A stretch of DNA of 64,000 nucleotides, from positions 44,149,560-44,213,559 of the forward strand of contig OX439043.1 of the NCBI GenBank assembly GCA_949317995.1. The letters are read 5' to 3'. This DNA comes from Acholoe squamosa (taxonomy: Eukaryota; Annelida; Polychaeta; Phyllodocida; Polynoidae). The position numbers and the translations under genes are program-made. Below the pieces are notes generated by a model. It did not search any database and was not told the origin of the DNA. It was given only the letters and a program-made list of their open reading frames with translations. Below are positions 31,922 to 43,046 of the stretch, in pieces; positions within the stretch are counted from its first letter, which is position 1, and every line of letters starts with the position of its first letter.

Positions 31922-32285
31922 TGTAGAGGTAACCTAGTATGTACTATATCAAGGTGTCGTCTGGCATGGTGGGTGAGTCCTGTCGCTGGGTGTTCCTAGG
32001 GTTCCGGATAGGTGGCAGCACTGGTCCAGGCCCATGGGACATCTGGCGACAAACACTAGGGTTCATATATAAAGCCCGGGGCTCAGCCGCTATGTCAGAG
32101 GCCGTCCAGGCCTCCGAGCTTAAAGTATATCTTTTAAGTAGAACATCAGCTGCCCTGTTTTCATATATTCTGGGTAGCCGTTGAGCTATTAAATAAACTG
32201 TTGGCATACACTTGAATCACTGTCTTGCCTTCTCCTTTCTGATCGTAAGACCCGAACCACCAAACTGGTAGAACAAACCATTACA
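31922..32285 (+). repeat. Left LTR of the Gypsy element
   Basis: It starts TGTAGAGGTAACC and ends AACCATTACA. A TATATAAA box near 32067 and AATAAA near 32189 give the usual promoter and polyadenylation signals. Confidence 0.92.
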
Positions 32286-32300
32286 TTGGTGCCGTGACCA
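32286..32300 (+). promoter_or_regulatory. Primer-binding site
   Basis: TTGGTGCCGTGACCA directly follows the left LTR. The TGG start complements a tRNA CCA end. The tRNA was not identified. Confidence 0.65.
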
Positions 32301-32311
32301 GTTAAATTCTG

Positions 32312-33547
32312 GTGTATAGCCCAGACGTTATAACGTCCGAACGGCTAGTCCATGGGTTAGATGACCTTAAGGAAACTAACCCTGATGGACAATTAATTGT
32401 CCGAGAGAACGGTAATGGGACATTGTCTGTCCAAACCCATTCGAACCCACAGGATGTAAGTGCTAGATCCTGGAGGGAACCCAGACTTCATTATACTTTG
32501 GATAGTGAGGAAAACATACCTGACTCTGTACGTAGAGAACAATCCATACAGAGAAGGAGTACCTTAATAGGGCAACAATCACTTGTTGATGAATTAAGGA
32601 ATTCGATGTTCGAAATTTGTGATAGCACTAATCCAGAACATCCGGCTCCAATACCAAAAAGGATAACATTTGGAAAACTACCATATAGTGTACCCAGACC
32701 AGGTTTGCCTATTTGGGATTACAGCACCATCGATGGTGATGTAACCTATGCAATAGCTGAAGGTGAGTAATTCGGACAACCGGATGTCCTCTTGCTAAAT
32801 GAGACTTACATGACTTTGAATGAGAATCTGAACGTCTTAGTCAAAGCGAAAGATGAAGTGGTAATTGAGAAACAACATCTTGAGGATGGCGGAGGCGGCA
32901 GGAAACTGAAACGAAGGACATCCATGCCGGCAGGGATGCAAAGCATCTTTGATAGGAGCCAATGTATCCAAAATTTGGGTATTGATTGCTACCGGAAGGG
33001 TGCAGATGGCATGGAGGTCTGGGATTCATGGAAGGATGAGACATCCTTCAGTGACCTCTTCATAGCCATAGAGGGTTATGATATGAAGAAAAGGTTGGTG
33101 GGTCTGGCACCTAATCCGTTGCGGGCAGCCCCGCTACAATACGGGGAATCATCGGTAAATGTACCTGAACCATTCCAGTTGGCCTCTGTGGACCTTCAGG
33201 ATGTTAGTCAGGATGAGGAGTATATTTCTGACGATGACGGGGAATATATTGGTTCGGTTCATGTAGCCGGGAAATACTACTGCCAGAAGCGGTATCGTAA
33301 AGTAGGTCCGAAAGGAAAAGGGGGAACTGGTATAAGTAAAACAGCTTCCAGGCCAGCCCAGGCAAGTCATAATGTCACTCCTACCACCCCAACTGTGGCG
33401 GCTGCAGCTGCCCCTACCGAATTGGTAGAAACTCTAGTAGCACGGCTAACAGATGATCTGAGGAGGCCCCGAGTAGATAAATCCCAGAGAAGGTGTTTTA
33501 GGTGTCAGACCTTAAGACATTATGCAGCCGAATGCATGGCTGAATAA
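32312..33547 (+). pseudogene. Gag of the Gypsy element, one in-frame stop
   Basis: Two blocks share one frame and are separated by a single stop at 32768-32770. The C-terminal end has a CCHC zinc knuckle (CFRCQTLRHYAAEC; C-x2-C-x4-H-x4-C), preceded by an Ala/Pro/Thr-rich linker and basic residues. The product would form the particle and bind RNA. The stop makes the copy non-functional unless read through. Confidence 0.8.
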
Positions 33548-33711
33548 CCTGTTCCCAGGGGACAGGGAAGTATCTCTGGTGTAAATACAGAGGAAAACTA
33601 AGAAGGGGTCCCTCCAAGGGCAGGCAAGGGGATCCCTGTGACAAATCTTGCCATAATATCATCATCCTTGATGATTGTTCGCATATAGTAGCAGATTCGC
33701 CTAACACCGGT

Positions 33712-34113
33712 GTGGTTATAGATAGCCGGAAGGTTAGGGAACCCGATATACCAGGTGCCCAGGGAGCACAGGGGAAACCCAGTATCGGTAAAGAGGTAGG
33801 TGGCTATGAATTAGCCAGGGTTGGTAGTGCACACCTACCCCAGGGTCATCCTTGTCTGGAATTCCTAAAAGGATGTGGATTGACCCCTGGTGTGAACAAT
33901 GACGTTCCGATCGTCACAGACACGCCTTCTCTATTGAATGGAAGGCAGTGGTATGTTTGCCTTACTGTTAACGGAAGACCTGCTGAATTTCTCGTTGATA
34001 CGGGTGCCAGCCACTCCTGTGTCTCCAAGAAATTCCACGATCTTATCCCGGACGAACATGATACTCTCTTATCGGGAGGAAGTGCTCAGAAGGCCGATGG
34101 CAGTAGAATGTAA
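33712..34113 (+). pseudogene. Aspartic protease region of the Gypsy element
   Basis: The frame contains the retropepsin active-site phrase FLVDTGASHSCVS after VCLTVNGRPA. It ends early at a stop at 34111-34113. Remnants of the rest of the protease domain continue in other frames to about 34640. Confidence 0.8.
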
Positions 34114-34639
34114 ACATATGGTAGAACTTGTGTGAAATTGCAATTGGATGGAATGCATGATTATGTCATGAGTGCCACCGTTACGGACTTAACAGATGAG
34201 GGGATACTTGGGTTGGATTTCGCCTCCCTGTATGGTGTGGTGTAGGAACCACAATCAGGAGTGCTGAGTGTGAAATACCCGTATCCTGTAAAGGTGCGAT
34301 GTGTACTGAGACAAGTAAGTAGTAGGGCAAGTGTGGCACACACTGTCCGAATCCCTGCAGGAGTAGCCTGTGACGTGCTCTTAAGGAGCGATCCCGTCAT
34401 GTGAAGCAAGGCTGCAGTAATAGAACCGGATGTAGTTACCTTGTCTAGTATCGGATTAACTTCCGTAGACACTATGGTAGCAAATGCATCCTGGGTGGGG
34501 GTACCGGTTTCCAATACGGGAACCTCGGCTATCTACTTGAAAAAGGGACATGTCTTTGGGAATGTCATGCTTTCGGAAACAGTTACGAATAGTAATTTGA
34601 AACTGCCTAAAGTAATGGATACAGATGATATCTGAGACG

Positions 34640-35690
34640 ACTTATTAAAGTTGTATGAAGATACTCCATTAGAAGATCCGGAACAACGGAAAGAATTTTT
34701 TGGATTGCTCCAGCAATATAAGACTGCCTTTGCCAAGCCCAGTGAACCATTGGGTATGAAAACTAAGGTAGTGAATAGAATAGATACTGGAGAAGCAGAA
34801 CCATTTAAGATTCCTTATAGATGATTACCTTTAGCCAAGAAGCGAGTGGCTGAAGAGGAAATCAATAAGATGTTGGAACAGGACGTAATAGTCCCGTCCA
34901 ATAGCCCATGGAGTAGTTCTGTATGTATGGTAACCAAAAAAAGATGGTACCATCAGATTCTGTATAGATTACAGAAAGTTAAATGGAGTAACAAAAAAAA
35001 ATTCGTATGCATTGCCTCGGATAGATGAGACAATAGACTCACTAGGAGGTAATAGTTGATTTACAATCGGGCTACTGGCAGGTTGGGATGAACCCTACCG
35101 ATATGGAGAAAACTGCATTCTCGAGTCATATTGGATTGTTTCAATACAAAGTGATGCCTTTTGGTTTGTGCAATGCACCAGCAACATTTGAAGCAATGAT
35201 GGAAACTCTTTTGAGTGACCTATTGTGGAAGAAGTGTCTTGTATATCTTGATGATGTAATAGTCTTCGGAAAAACATTTGAAGAATGCTCTAGCAATCTC
35301 AAGATGGTGTTAAAATGGATTATTTCTAATGGTCTCAAGTTGAAACCTAAGAAATGTCATATGTTTAAATAGTCCATAAACTATTTGGGCCGTATCATTT
35401 CGGATGATGGGATAAAAGCTGATCCAGAGAAAATAGAATCAGTTACAAATTGGAGTAGACCTAAATCACCCCAAGAAGTGAGGTCATTTTTATGCTTCTG
35501 TTCCTATTACCGTGAATTCATCCCTAGTTATTCTAGAGTCAGTTACCCTTTGCAAGTTTTAACTAACTGGACTCCAGGAAGTAGCAAGGATAGATTTCCT
35601 TGGACCCATGAACAAGATTATGTTCACGAGTACTCCCGTATTGCAATATCCCAACAAAACGGATCATTTCATACTGGATACGGATGCTAG
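34640..35690 (+). pseudogene. Reverse transcriptase of the Gypsy element, frame-shifted
   Basis: Fragments of RT lie in different frames. An N-terminal part is at 34846-35028 (INKMLEQDVIVPSNSPWSSS). The palm is at 35088-35372, with FGLCNAPATFEAMM and the catalytic YLDD motif. A thumb/connection part is at 35385-35690. A stop at 35370 and several frameshifts inactivate it. Confidence 0.85.
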
Positions 35691-36054
35691 TAATGATAGC
35701 ATTGGTGCTGCTCTTTCACAGGTCCAAAATGGAAAAGAAGTACCGATAGCTTTTGCTAGCAATACATTGAGTAGAACTCAATGCAACAACTGCACAACTA
35801 AACGAGAACTGTTAGCAGTAGTAGTATATACTAAGAAGTTCAAACATTTCTTGTGGGGAACTGATTTTACTTTACGTACGGATCATTCCTCTTTAAGATG
35901 GTTATTGAATTTCCGAGATGCTGAAGGAATGCTAGACCGATGGCTAGCCTATCTGTCCGAATACGGGCTGGAACATCGCCAGATTCAGCATAGACCCGGA
36001 GTGAAGCATATTAATGCAGATGCCTTGTCTCGAATACCAATTTCGGAAATGTGA
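35608..36054 (+). pseudogene. RNase H domain of the Gypsy element
   Basis: An open block of 148 codons has the Gypsy RNase H signatures: FILDTDASNDSIGAAL (first Asp), TTKRELLAVV (Glu), LRTDHSSLRWL (Asp) and HRPGVKHINADALSR (final Asp). It would degrade the RNA strand of the hybrid. The domain is intact but out of frame with its neighbours. Confidence 0.85.
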
Positions 36055-36061
36055 CAATCCG

Positions 36062-37422
36062 GATTGTACTGACTGTGGGGCTCATAGAGCAGTTCTTGCC
36101 GGGATTCGAAGATCTTTCGAGCCCCGGGTTGCCAGCATACTGGAATGGTCTATGGATCACATACGACAGTTCCATGAAGCTGACTCGATTACTGCACAGC
36201 TACTGCAATTGGTACCAAAGGGTATACGTCCAGTCAGACTGGAGGTCTCTCTGGAGAACCAAGAAATCAGAAGGTTTTTTGCTCAATGGACCAAGCTTGA
36301 AGTCTGGAAGAGTGTGTTATACCGTTGGAAGCCATGTAATAATAGTGAGAGACTCTTACAAGTGGTTAAACCACATGCTATGAGGCATGATATTATGTAT
36401 TATTGTCATGGCCATCGGACCAGTGGTCATTTTGGAAGGAAACACTCACTAGCACAACTTTCTAAAAAATACTATTGGCCTGGCATGTCGCGTGACTTGC
36501 AAAGGTGGATCACCGCCTGCCCGGACTGTTGTAAAAACAAACCAGGACCCGGAATGGTTAAACTTTCCCTATCCCAGGAGGATATCATCATTGGATTTAA
36601 TACAACCGCTAATGATAATACCTGTATGATGGTAGTGTGTGATTACTATACAAAGTATACTAAAGTTTTCCCACTACCGGGTCACAAAGCAATAACCTGT
36701 GCCAAAGCCTTTGTAAAAGGTTGGGTACTGACCTTTGGTGTACCACTTATGCTGCACAGTGACCAAGGCAGAGAATTCGAATCAAATATCTGGCAAGGGA
36801 TGTGCGAATATCTAGCCATTTGCAAAACTAGAACCAATCCATATCGGCCTCAGAGTGATGGATTGGTTGAATAGAACCCTCATTAAGGTCCTGAAGTCAC
36901 TCGTAAATGAGAATATGGATGACTGGGACGAGCAGTGTCATTTTGTGACACATGCTTAAAACAGTACGATATATTCAAGTACTAATTGTTCTCCGAACCA
37001 GTTAGTGTTCGGAGAAGATTTGATAATGCCTGCTGACTTGGTATTTGGAGTTGTGGGTATGGACCTGGAACTACCTTGCTATATAGTCTTTGTTGAATGT
37101 TTATGGGACAGATTAAAAAATACATGAATCTGTCCGGATTGATTTAGAAAAAAGTGCCCGCTGGCAGAAAGTAGGGTATGATGTAGATTTGAAAATGCGA
37201 AAATTCAAAACCGGAGATAGAGTGTTGAAATTGCACAAACCACTTAGACATGTTAAATTGGCATCTAATTGGGATGATCCTCTCACAATAACCCAGGTTA
37301 TAAGCGATTGTACAGTGATCATTAGATCAGATCTTGGACAACTCTATAAATCCAATGTCGCTAGACTAAGAAAATGGTCTGGGAGGGAGACCTCCACAGA
37401 AATGTACGGTGAAGGATTCTGA
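36062..37422 (+). pseudogene. Integrase of the Gypsy element, copy A
   Basis: The HHCC zinc domain is legible (HGHRTSGHFGRKH, then CPDCC), as is a core with LHSDQGREFE carrying the second catalytic Asp. Compared with copy B (39392-40119), about 33 bp containing the first catalytic Asp are deleted near 36580. The frame ends just after the expected Glu at 36874. A C-terminal block at 37189-37422 (KFKTGDRVLKLHKP, then VARLRKW) resembles a GPF/Y-type module. Non-functional. Confidence 0.8.
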
Positions 37423-37451
37423 ATCTAAATCGAATCATTAACCAGGAGAAG

Positions 37452-38340
37452 ATCTTTGTCCAAGCATCTGCATTTATGCCATACGCCGATAATTATCATA
37501 TGGAGGGCTGCGTGTCGGTCCAGGCTTAGGATAGAAGAATTCCTAACCTGGGTAATTTCCGCTTCTACGATGTAGAAGCCATCATCCCACTTTTCAAAAC
37601 TTGTAACGGCTTCACAGAACTCCTTCTAAAGATGGAGGTCGTACTGGACGGTTCTCGGGTAGGGGTATGTCTGGCCTAGGGAATCCGAGACACAACCCAC
37701 CCAGTTGACATTCTCACGTGTAACGTGCCACTGGGACTTGTCGGGCTTGGGATAGGCTCCCAGCTCGAAGGCTCTGTTGGCGGCATACACTGTCTCTCAG
37801 AACTGCATGTCCACCATGAGTCCCCACTAGAACCAGGTCCAGTCCGTAAGCCACTCCAGTGGCGTTCTCTCGAGTTGGAGCGGGTGCATCACATCCTCGA
37901 TAGCATGGCGTACTCGTAGGTCCAGCTTAGCCGGTTCCCCTTCAGAGTTCATCCTCTGTGCCTGTAGCTCCGGATGAACGTACAGGTACCTTCCATCAGA
38001 GTATGCTGGGAAAGGGATGTCCTAAGTAGTGTCGGATCCGGACCCTGCGTTTCTTCGACTTGCTTCGAAGCGTCCCCAGGCCCCTCATCAGGAAGTGGTA
38101 AAACTGGCTTCTCTGTTTCATTCAAAGAGAATGAGTCCAGCTTGTCCTCAAATGACCCGTCGGCGGTTTCATCCACCTCCGTCAGATCATTCTCCGCCTG
38201 TGTTACAGGTGATAATGCTTGCGGGAAAGCATCTGCTTCTGAGTCAGCTTATCCTGGTCACCGGATAGCTTGGCTGAGGTTACGGATTCCTCAGCCATGA
38301 CTGAAGGAATCTACACGTCCAACACAACTCCTTTCCTGAC
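37452..38340 (-). pseudogene. Third ORF-like region of the inverted Gypsy copy
   Basis: On the minus strand an ATG at 38299 opens a frame (MAEESVTSAKLSG) that shifts after about 30 codons into an acidic, Asp/Glu/Pro-rich segment at 38176-37949, and again afterwards. Legible pieces such as TPLEWLTDWTW and KSQWHVTRENVNWVG suggest a real but decayed protein. It lies downstream of the pol end of the inverted copy, where an extra ORF would be found. I do not recognise the product and it has no visible membrane segment. Confidence 0.4.
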
Positions 38341-38699
38341 TTAACGGTGTCAGGGGCCGACACGGAGCGGAGCCGCCTTCCTTAGAACAGACTCTGAGGG
38401 TTTTGCAACGCCTTATAGTTGCAAATCAGAAGACAGACGAAAACTCGTCCGCCCCGACCGACTTCTAAAAAACAATATGGCGACACGCTAGGTGCCGTGA
38501 CGTCATTTCCACACTGTTTTTAGGTAATTATCGCTCATGCTGTCAACTCGTCTAGGAATTTGAGTGGAGTTTATGGAAAGCTTAAGCAAATCCACCGGAT
38601 TATCCGTCCACTAGCCACTGGTACATCATACAGCGACGAAAACTAAACCTTTAGGGTAAGTTGTTACCCGTTCCATTTTACATATAAGATGATACCCTC

Positions 38700-38999
38700 G
38701 TTGTGTTTACAGGTTAGGTCACTGCGGTCCTCTGGGCAAGTCGAGGGCTGCGGTGGATGACTACCCCTTCCTTGGATAGTTCCTTTTCGGACCTGACAAC
38801 TCGAAGAGCCTTCTCTAGGGATTTTGTAGCCTTCGAAACTCCCTTCCTCTTCTTATTGTCTACACCTGCCGAGACTTTTTTTTACACCACCACGCTTAGT
38901 CTGTGTTAATGGTGGTACTTGTTTAGACACCTTCCTAGGCCTACCCCTGCCTCTTTTTGGTATAGGGTTCTTCTCCTGGTTAATGATTCGATTTAGAAT
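38700..38999 (-). pseudogene. C-terminal Pol tail with AT-hook-like motif, inverted copy
   Basis: Reading from 38999 down, the frame carries PKRGRGRPRKVS, which contains an AT-hook core (RGRPRK), then Lys-rich sequence. A run of eight T at 38877-38884 marks a frame break. The following frame continues Lys/Arg-rich to a stop near 38717. A basic tail could target chromatin. The plus-strand copy A diverges from this copy right before the tail, at 37451. Confidence 0.5.
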
Positions 39000-39002
39000 T
39001 AG

Positions 39003-39392
39003 CTAAATTAGCATAATTTTCTTATTCTTTTGCCTATAACTTTTGATCTAGAAATGGTATTTTCGTTCTGTTTTCACCATAGCAAACCCGGTGAAAAATT
39101 CTTTCGAATGGGTTCATTGAGTTTCCTATTTAGAATGGAAATCATATTTCCATGGCAACAGAAATCAACAAAAATGCCTATTTAGGCCCAAAAACGTTCT
39201 TTTTACAAGCCTTATTTGGAACCTTTTCACCCAAAATATAACATTGTATCAAAAATCGTTGAATTCTCCATAGAAAAGTAACCTATAATTGTTTTAGGCA
39301 TATCTTTCCTATTCTAGCCCATAGTGGTGCCCCCTGGTGGCTAAAACAGGTACTAAATCCCACAAACCCCCATTTCTGCTTGCTGGCTCACA
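39003..39392 (+). repeat. Dispersed ~390-bp repeat, copy 2, inside the Gypsy element
   Basis: It matches 12116-12504 in the same orientation. It separates the inverted integrase (39392-40119) from its own Pol tail (38972-38999). About 400 bp of the integrase C-terminal region are missing at the site. Confidence 0.8.
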
Positions 39393-40119
39393 AATCTTCT
39401 CCGAACACTAACTGGTTCGGTGAACAATTAGTACTTGAATGTACCATACTGTTATAAGCATGTGTCACAAAATGACACTGCTCGTCCCAGTCATCCATAT
39501 TCTCATTTACGAGTGACTTCAGGACCTGAAGGAGGGTTCTATTGAACCTTTTAACCAATCCATCACTCTGAGGCTGATATGGATTGGTTCTAGTTTTGCA
39601 AATGGCTAGATATTCGCACATCCCTTGCCAGAGATTTGATTCGAATTCTCTGCCTTGGTCACTGTGCAGCATAAGTGGTACACCAAAGGTCAGTACCCAA
39701 CCTTTTACAAAGGCTTTGGCACAGGTTATTGCTTTGTGATCCGGTAGTGGGAAAACTTTAGTATACTTCGTATAGTAATCACACACTACCATAATACAGG
39801 TATTATCATTAGCGGTTGTATTAAATCCACTGATGATATCTACTCCGACTTGAGCAAATCTTACTCCAAACAGCTCCTGGGATAGGGAAAGTTTAACCAT
39901 TCCGGGTCCGGGTTTGTTTTTACAACAGTCCGGGCAGGTGGTGATCCACCTTTGCAAGTCACGCGACATGCCGGGCCAATAGTATTTTTTTAGAAAGTCG
40001 TGCTAGTGAGCGTTTCCTTCCAAAATGACCAAAATGACTAATACATAATGTCATACCTCATAGCATGTGGTATAACCACTTGTAAGATTCTCTCACTATT
40101 ATTACATGGCTTCCAACGT
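39392..40119 (-). pseudogene. Integrase of the Gypsy element, inverted copy B
   Basis: This is a minus-strand equivalent of 36320-37020, nearly identical at protein level. It has the CPDCC zinc-binding pair, the segment with the first catalytic Asp (VGVDIISGF) that copy A lacks, and LHSDQGREFE. The position of the catalytic Glu reads Lys (DGLVKRFNRTL). A frame break precedes 39969. The two copies form a large inverted repeat inside the element. Confidence 0.85.
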
Positions 40120-41557
40120 TGTAACACCCCCGAATCGGCCCTAGACCTCCTGAGAAAGAAACACACTAAGAGATCCACTTAGTGTGTTCCGGGTCCCTTT
40201 TTATGACCAGACTTAGTGTTTACAGAAGGTACTTACACCTACCTCCTGATGTTCATGTATCGGTAACACAAAGTTCCTTTGATGTGTTCCGGGTTCCTTT
40301 ATAACCAGATTTAGTCCTATCAGGATATGTTATACCGTAATTTCCTGATGTACCTATTTTCAGATTATTATTTTCTCATTGATAATAGTTCTGAATAGAT
40401 ATTTGTGCTGTTCCTGATGCTGTCTGATGTGGATTTACGTGCATGTTCCTGAACTACTTGTTCCTGATATCCATCCGGATGGACCTACCTATTAACCTAC
40501 CAAGACTGCTATTATCCATGTTATACCTACACCTCCGGATTTACCTTTTGGACTATTAATTTGTTATACAAGCCAAAAAGGACTACCGCTACATATTACT
40601 ATGGCATCACTTATCTACACCATCCAGATTATAACTACAGACATTAGCACATCTAGAGGATTAAGGGTAGCTGCCCTGTTCAACATCCGTGTTTTTTTTT
40701 ATATATACGAAGGATACACTAGAGACTAGCACTGCCACCCCGTGGTTAGCTGACCACAATATTTTTTTTCTCAACCATAAAACGGACCCCACATCAGAAC
40801 AGCTTCTAGACAACATACAAAGGATTATCATTAATATATAAATATGTGCTCATATGATTGTACTTGTTATTATAGTAATATATTAATAACTTTCATTCAT
40901 ATATAAACAGTGTATACCTGTAGGAACTTAATGTTATCGATATCTCACGGGTTTATAAAATAATCAGATCTATCCTTACTTGTTATAATACATAATATGA
41001 TCCCATAAAGGTTCAAGTACACCAGAATGTCATATTTAGTTATTTGTGACATATTATTGTATAATGGTACTTGTCTGGTGCTGATGATAGTTAGTTAGAT
41101 GTATGAGATTATAATATGTAAAATTTTTCTTTTCGAGTGTATAAAATTGTTATTACGGTTATAAATCAGACTTTTAAGAACTAAAGTTTATTATAAAGTA
41201 TCATTAGATAGTAGTGTTACGTTTAGTCTTTTTCAAGACTGAATCTATATTATGTTTTTTGTATAAATAACAAACTTATCAATCCATTAATATGTGGTTT
41301 ATTAAGAAATTATCAGATCGGCTACACATATCTGTTAATATCTACGACTGTCAAATTGTATCGACTTCCTTAATCATTATTCGTAACTATATACTACTAT
41401 CAAATATGTCGAATGTCTCTTGTATGATACTTTAACAATGTGATTGTTATATCTATGGTTATACCTCTATTATTCGGATAAGACATGATGTATATGTTAT
41501 CCCTATATAATATAATCTATAATAGTTATAACTCCTACCTATTGTCTGGGGGAGTAG
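40120..41557. other. Non-coding 3' region of the Gypsy element
   Basis: A/T-rich sequence without a supported frame. The phrase GTGTTCCGGGT..CCTTT recurs at about 40177 and 40287. The last bases, CTGGGGGAGTAG, form the polypurine tract before the right LTR. Confidence 0.5.
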
Positions 41558-41920
41558 TGTAGAGGTAACCTAGTATGTACTATATCAAGGTGTCGTCTGG
41601 CGTGGCGGGTGAGTCCTGTCGCTGGGTGTTCCTAGGTTTCCGGATAGGTGGCAGCACTGATCCAGGCCCATGGGACATCTGGCGACAAACACTAGGGTTC
41701 ATATATAAAGCCCTGGCTCAGCCGCTACGTCAGAGGCCCTCCAGGCCTCCGAGCGTACAGCATATCTTTTAAGTAGAACATCAGCTGCCCTGTTTTCATA
41801 TCTTCCGGGGAGGCGTCGAGCTATTAAATAAACCGTTGGCATACACTTGAATCACTGTCTTGCCTTCTCCTTTCTGATCGTAAGACCAGAACCACCAAAC
41901 TGGTAGAACAAACCATTACA
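41558..41920 (+). repeat. Right LTR of the Gypsy element
   Basis: It matches the left LTR over its whole length with scattered substitutions and small indels (363 versus 364 bp). The differences between the LTRs indicate an insertion that is not recent. Confidence 0.92.
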
Positions 41921-41924
41921 GGAC

Positions 41925-42650
41925 ACACCAAAAATAATTTTTCAGTAGAAAAAAAATATTCTTGCAGATACTGAACAATTCTTGCGGATACTGAACAATA
42001 CCAAAAAGATTTTTTTCATGAAAAAAATATTCCTGCGGGTACTGGAAGATTCCTGCGGATACTGGAAGATTCCTGCGGGTACTGGAAGATTCCTGCGGGT
42101 ACAGAAGGCACACAAAGAATTCTTGTGGGTGCACAAAGAATTCTTGTATGTGCTAGAATTATCCTTTTGGGTGCTAGAATTATGCATTCACCTACCAAAA
42201 AGTCTTTTTTCCTCCAATAAAATCTTTCTTGTGCCAGCCAGAATTGTTCTTGTACCCGCAAGAATTGTTCTTGTATCCATAGGAATAATTTCTATGGGTA
42301 AAAAATACTTTTGCAAGTCCTATCCAGGACTCTGTATGTACCCCTAAAAATAGTTCTTTACCTGCAAAAATCGTTTCTGTATCCGCTTAAATAGTTTCTG
42401 TACCTGCAAGAATGTTGCTCAATGTTGCTTTACCTTTAGGAATTGTTCAGTACCCGCAAGAATTGTTCAGTACTCGCAAGAATTGTTCAGTACCTGCAGG
42501 AATTGTTCAGTACCTGCAAGAATTGTTCAGTACCCGCCGGAATTGTTCAGTACCCGCCGGAATTGTTCAGTACCCGCAAGAATTGTTCAGTATCCGCAAG
42601 AATATTTTTATGGGGGAAAAAATCTTGATATGTCCTATTAGGGGCTCCGT
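41925..42650. mobile_element. Foldback repeat with ~20-bp tandem units in opposed arms
   Basis: The left arm (41925-42180) carries direct units of ATTCTTGCGGGTACTGAACA-type sequence with variants. The right arm (42230-42605) carries the complement (TGTTCAGTACCCGCAAGAAT), nine units in tandem from 42443 to 42600. The 19-bp end ACGGAGCCCCTAATAGGAC occurs at 31903-31921, just before the Gypsy element, and inverted at 42632-42650. Removing the Gypsy element therefore restores one continuous inverted-repeat element. No coding frame. Confidence 0.75.
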
Positions 42651-42660
42651 GCACACCCAT

Positions 42661-43046
42661 AGTATACCAATAAAAAGAGAAATCACCCTACTCCATTTCT
42701 CGGAGACCACCCTGCACCTCAAATGCATCAAATTCGCAAAACCAGGTCTGCACGGGAATATATGAATAAATAAGAGGGCCGCTACTGTGAAATTGATGTG
42801 TGAGTTTTAATGGATGCGCTAGTCTCATTCCATTGTGTGGAAGGCTTGGCAACATTGGCTGTGGTATCGATTGACTGGAAAATGGTCTGGAAACTCTATT
42901 TGTCATATAGTCATTTTGTATGTGCACATTAAGAGGATAATAGAGTGTAGCATCAATCAACTCGCAGCATCCCACACATTGTATGTGACGAAATGTCAGC
43001 TACTAGAGGGAAGCTCTACAATCATTAGGCAGTAAATACAGGAGGA
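42661..43046. other. Upstream region of the sulfotransferase gene
   Basis: Apparently unique sequence. No strong TATA box is identified. The frame on the opposite strand has no support. Confidence 0.3.

Larger units (their letters stand above)
31922..41920 (+). mobile_element. Ty3/Gypsy LTR retrotransposon, degenerate, with internal inversion
   Basis: LTRs of 364 and 363 bp (31922-32285; 41558-41920) begin TG, end CA and differ at perhaps 20-25 positions. GGAC is duplicated at 31918-31921 and 41921-41924. A primer-binding site follows the left LTR. A purine-rich tract (CTGGGGGAGTAG) abuts the right LTR. The order of domains is Gag, protease, reverse transcriptase, RNase H, integrase, which marks Ty3/Gypsy. 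The interior is broken by stops and frameshifts. From 37452 to 40119 the same family's 3' coding part lies in reverse orientation, with a dispersed repeat inserted in it. It sits within the terminal repeat of the foldback element at 41925-42650. Confidence 0.9.

Noticed and set aside
41942-42765. Open frames with STRRNLPVPAGIFQYPQE-like repeats
   Set aside because: They arise from the ~20-bp foldback units and their complement. Both strands are open in parallel, as expected of a short repeat lacking stops.
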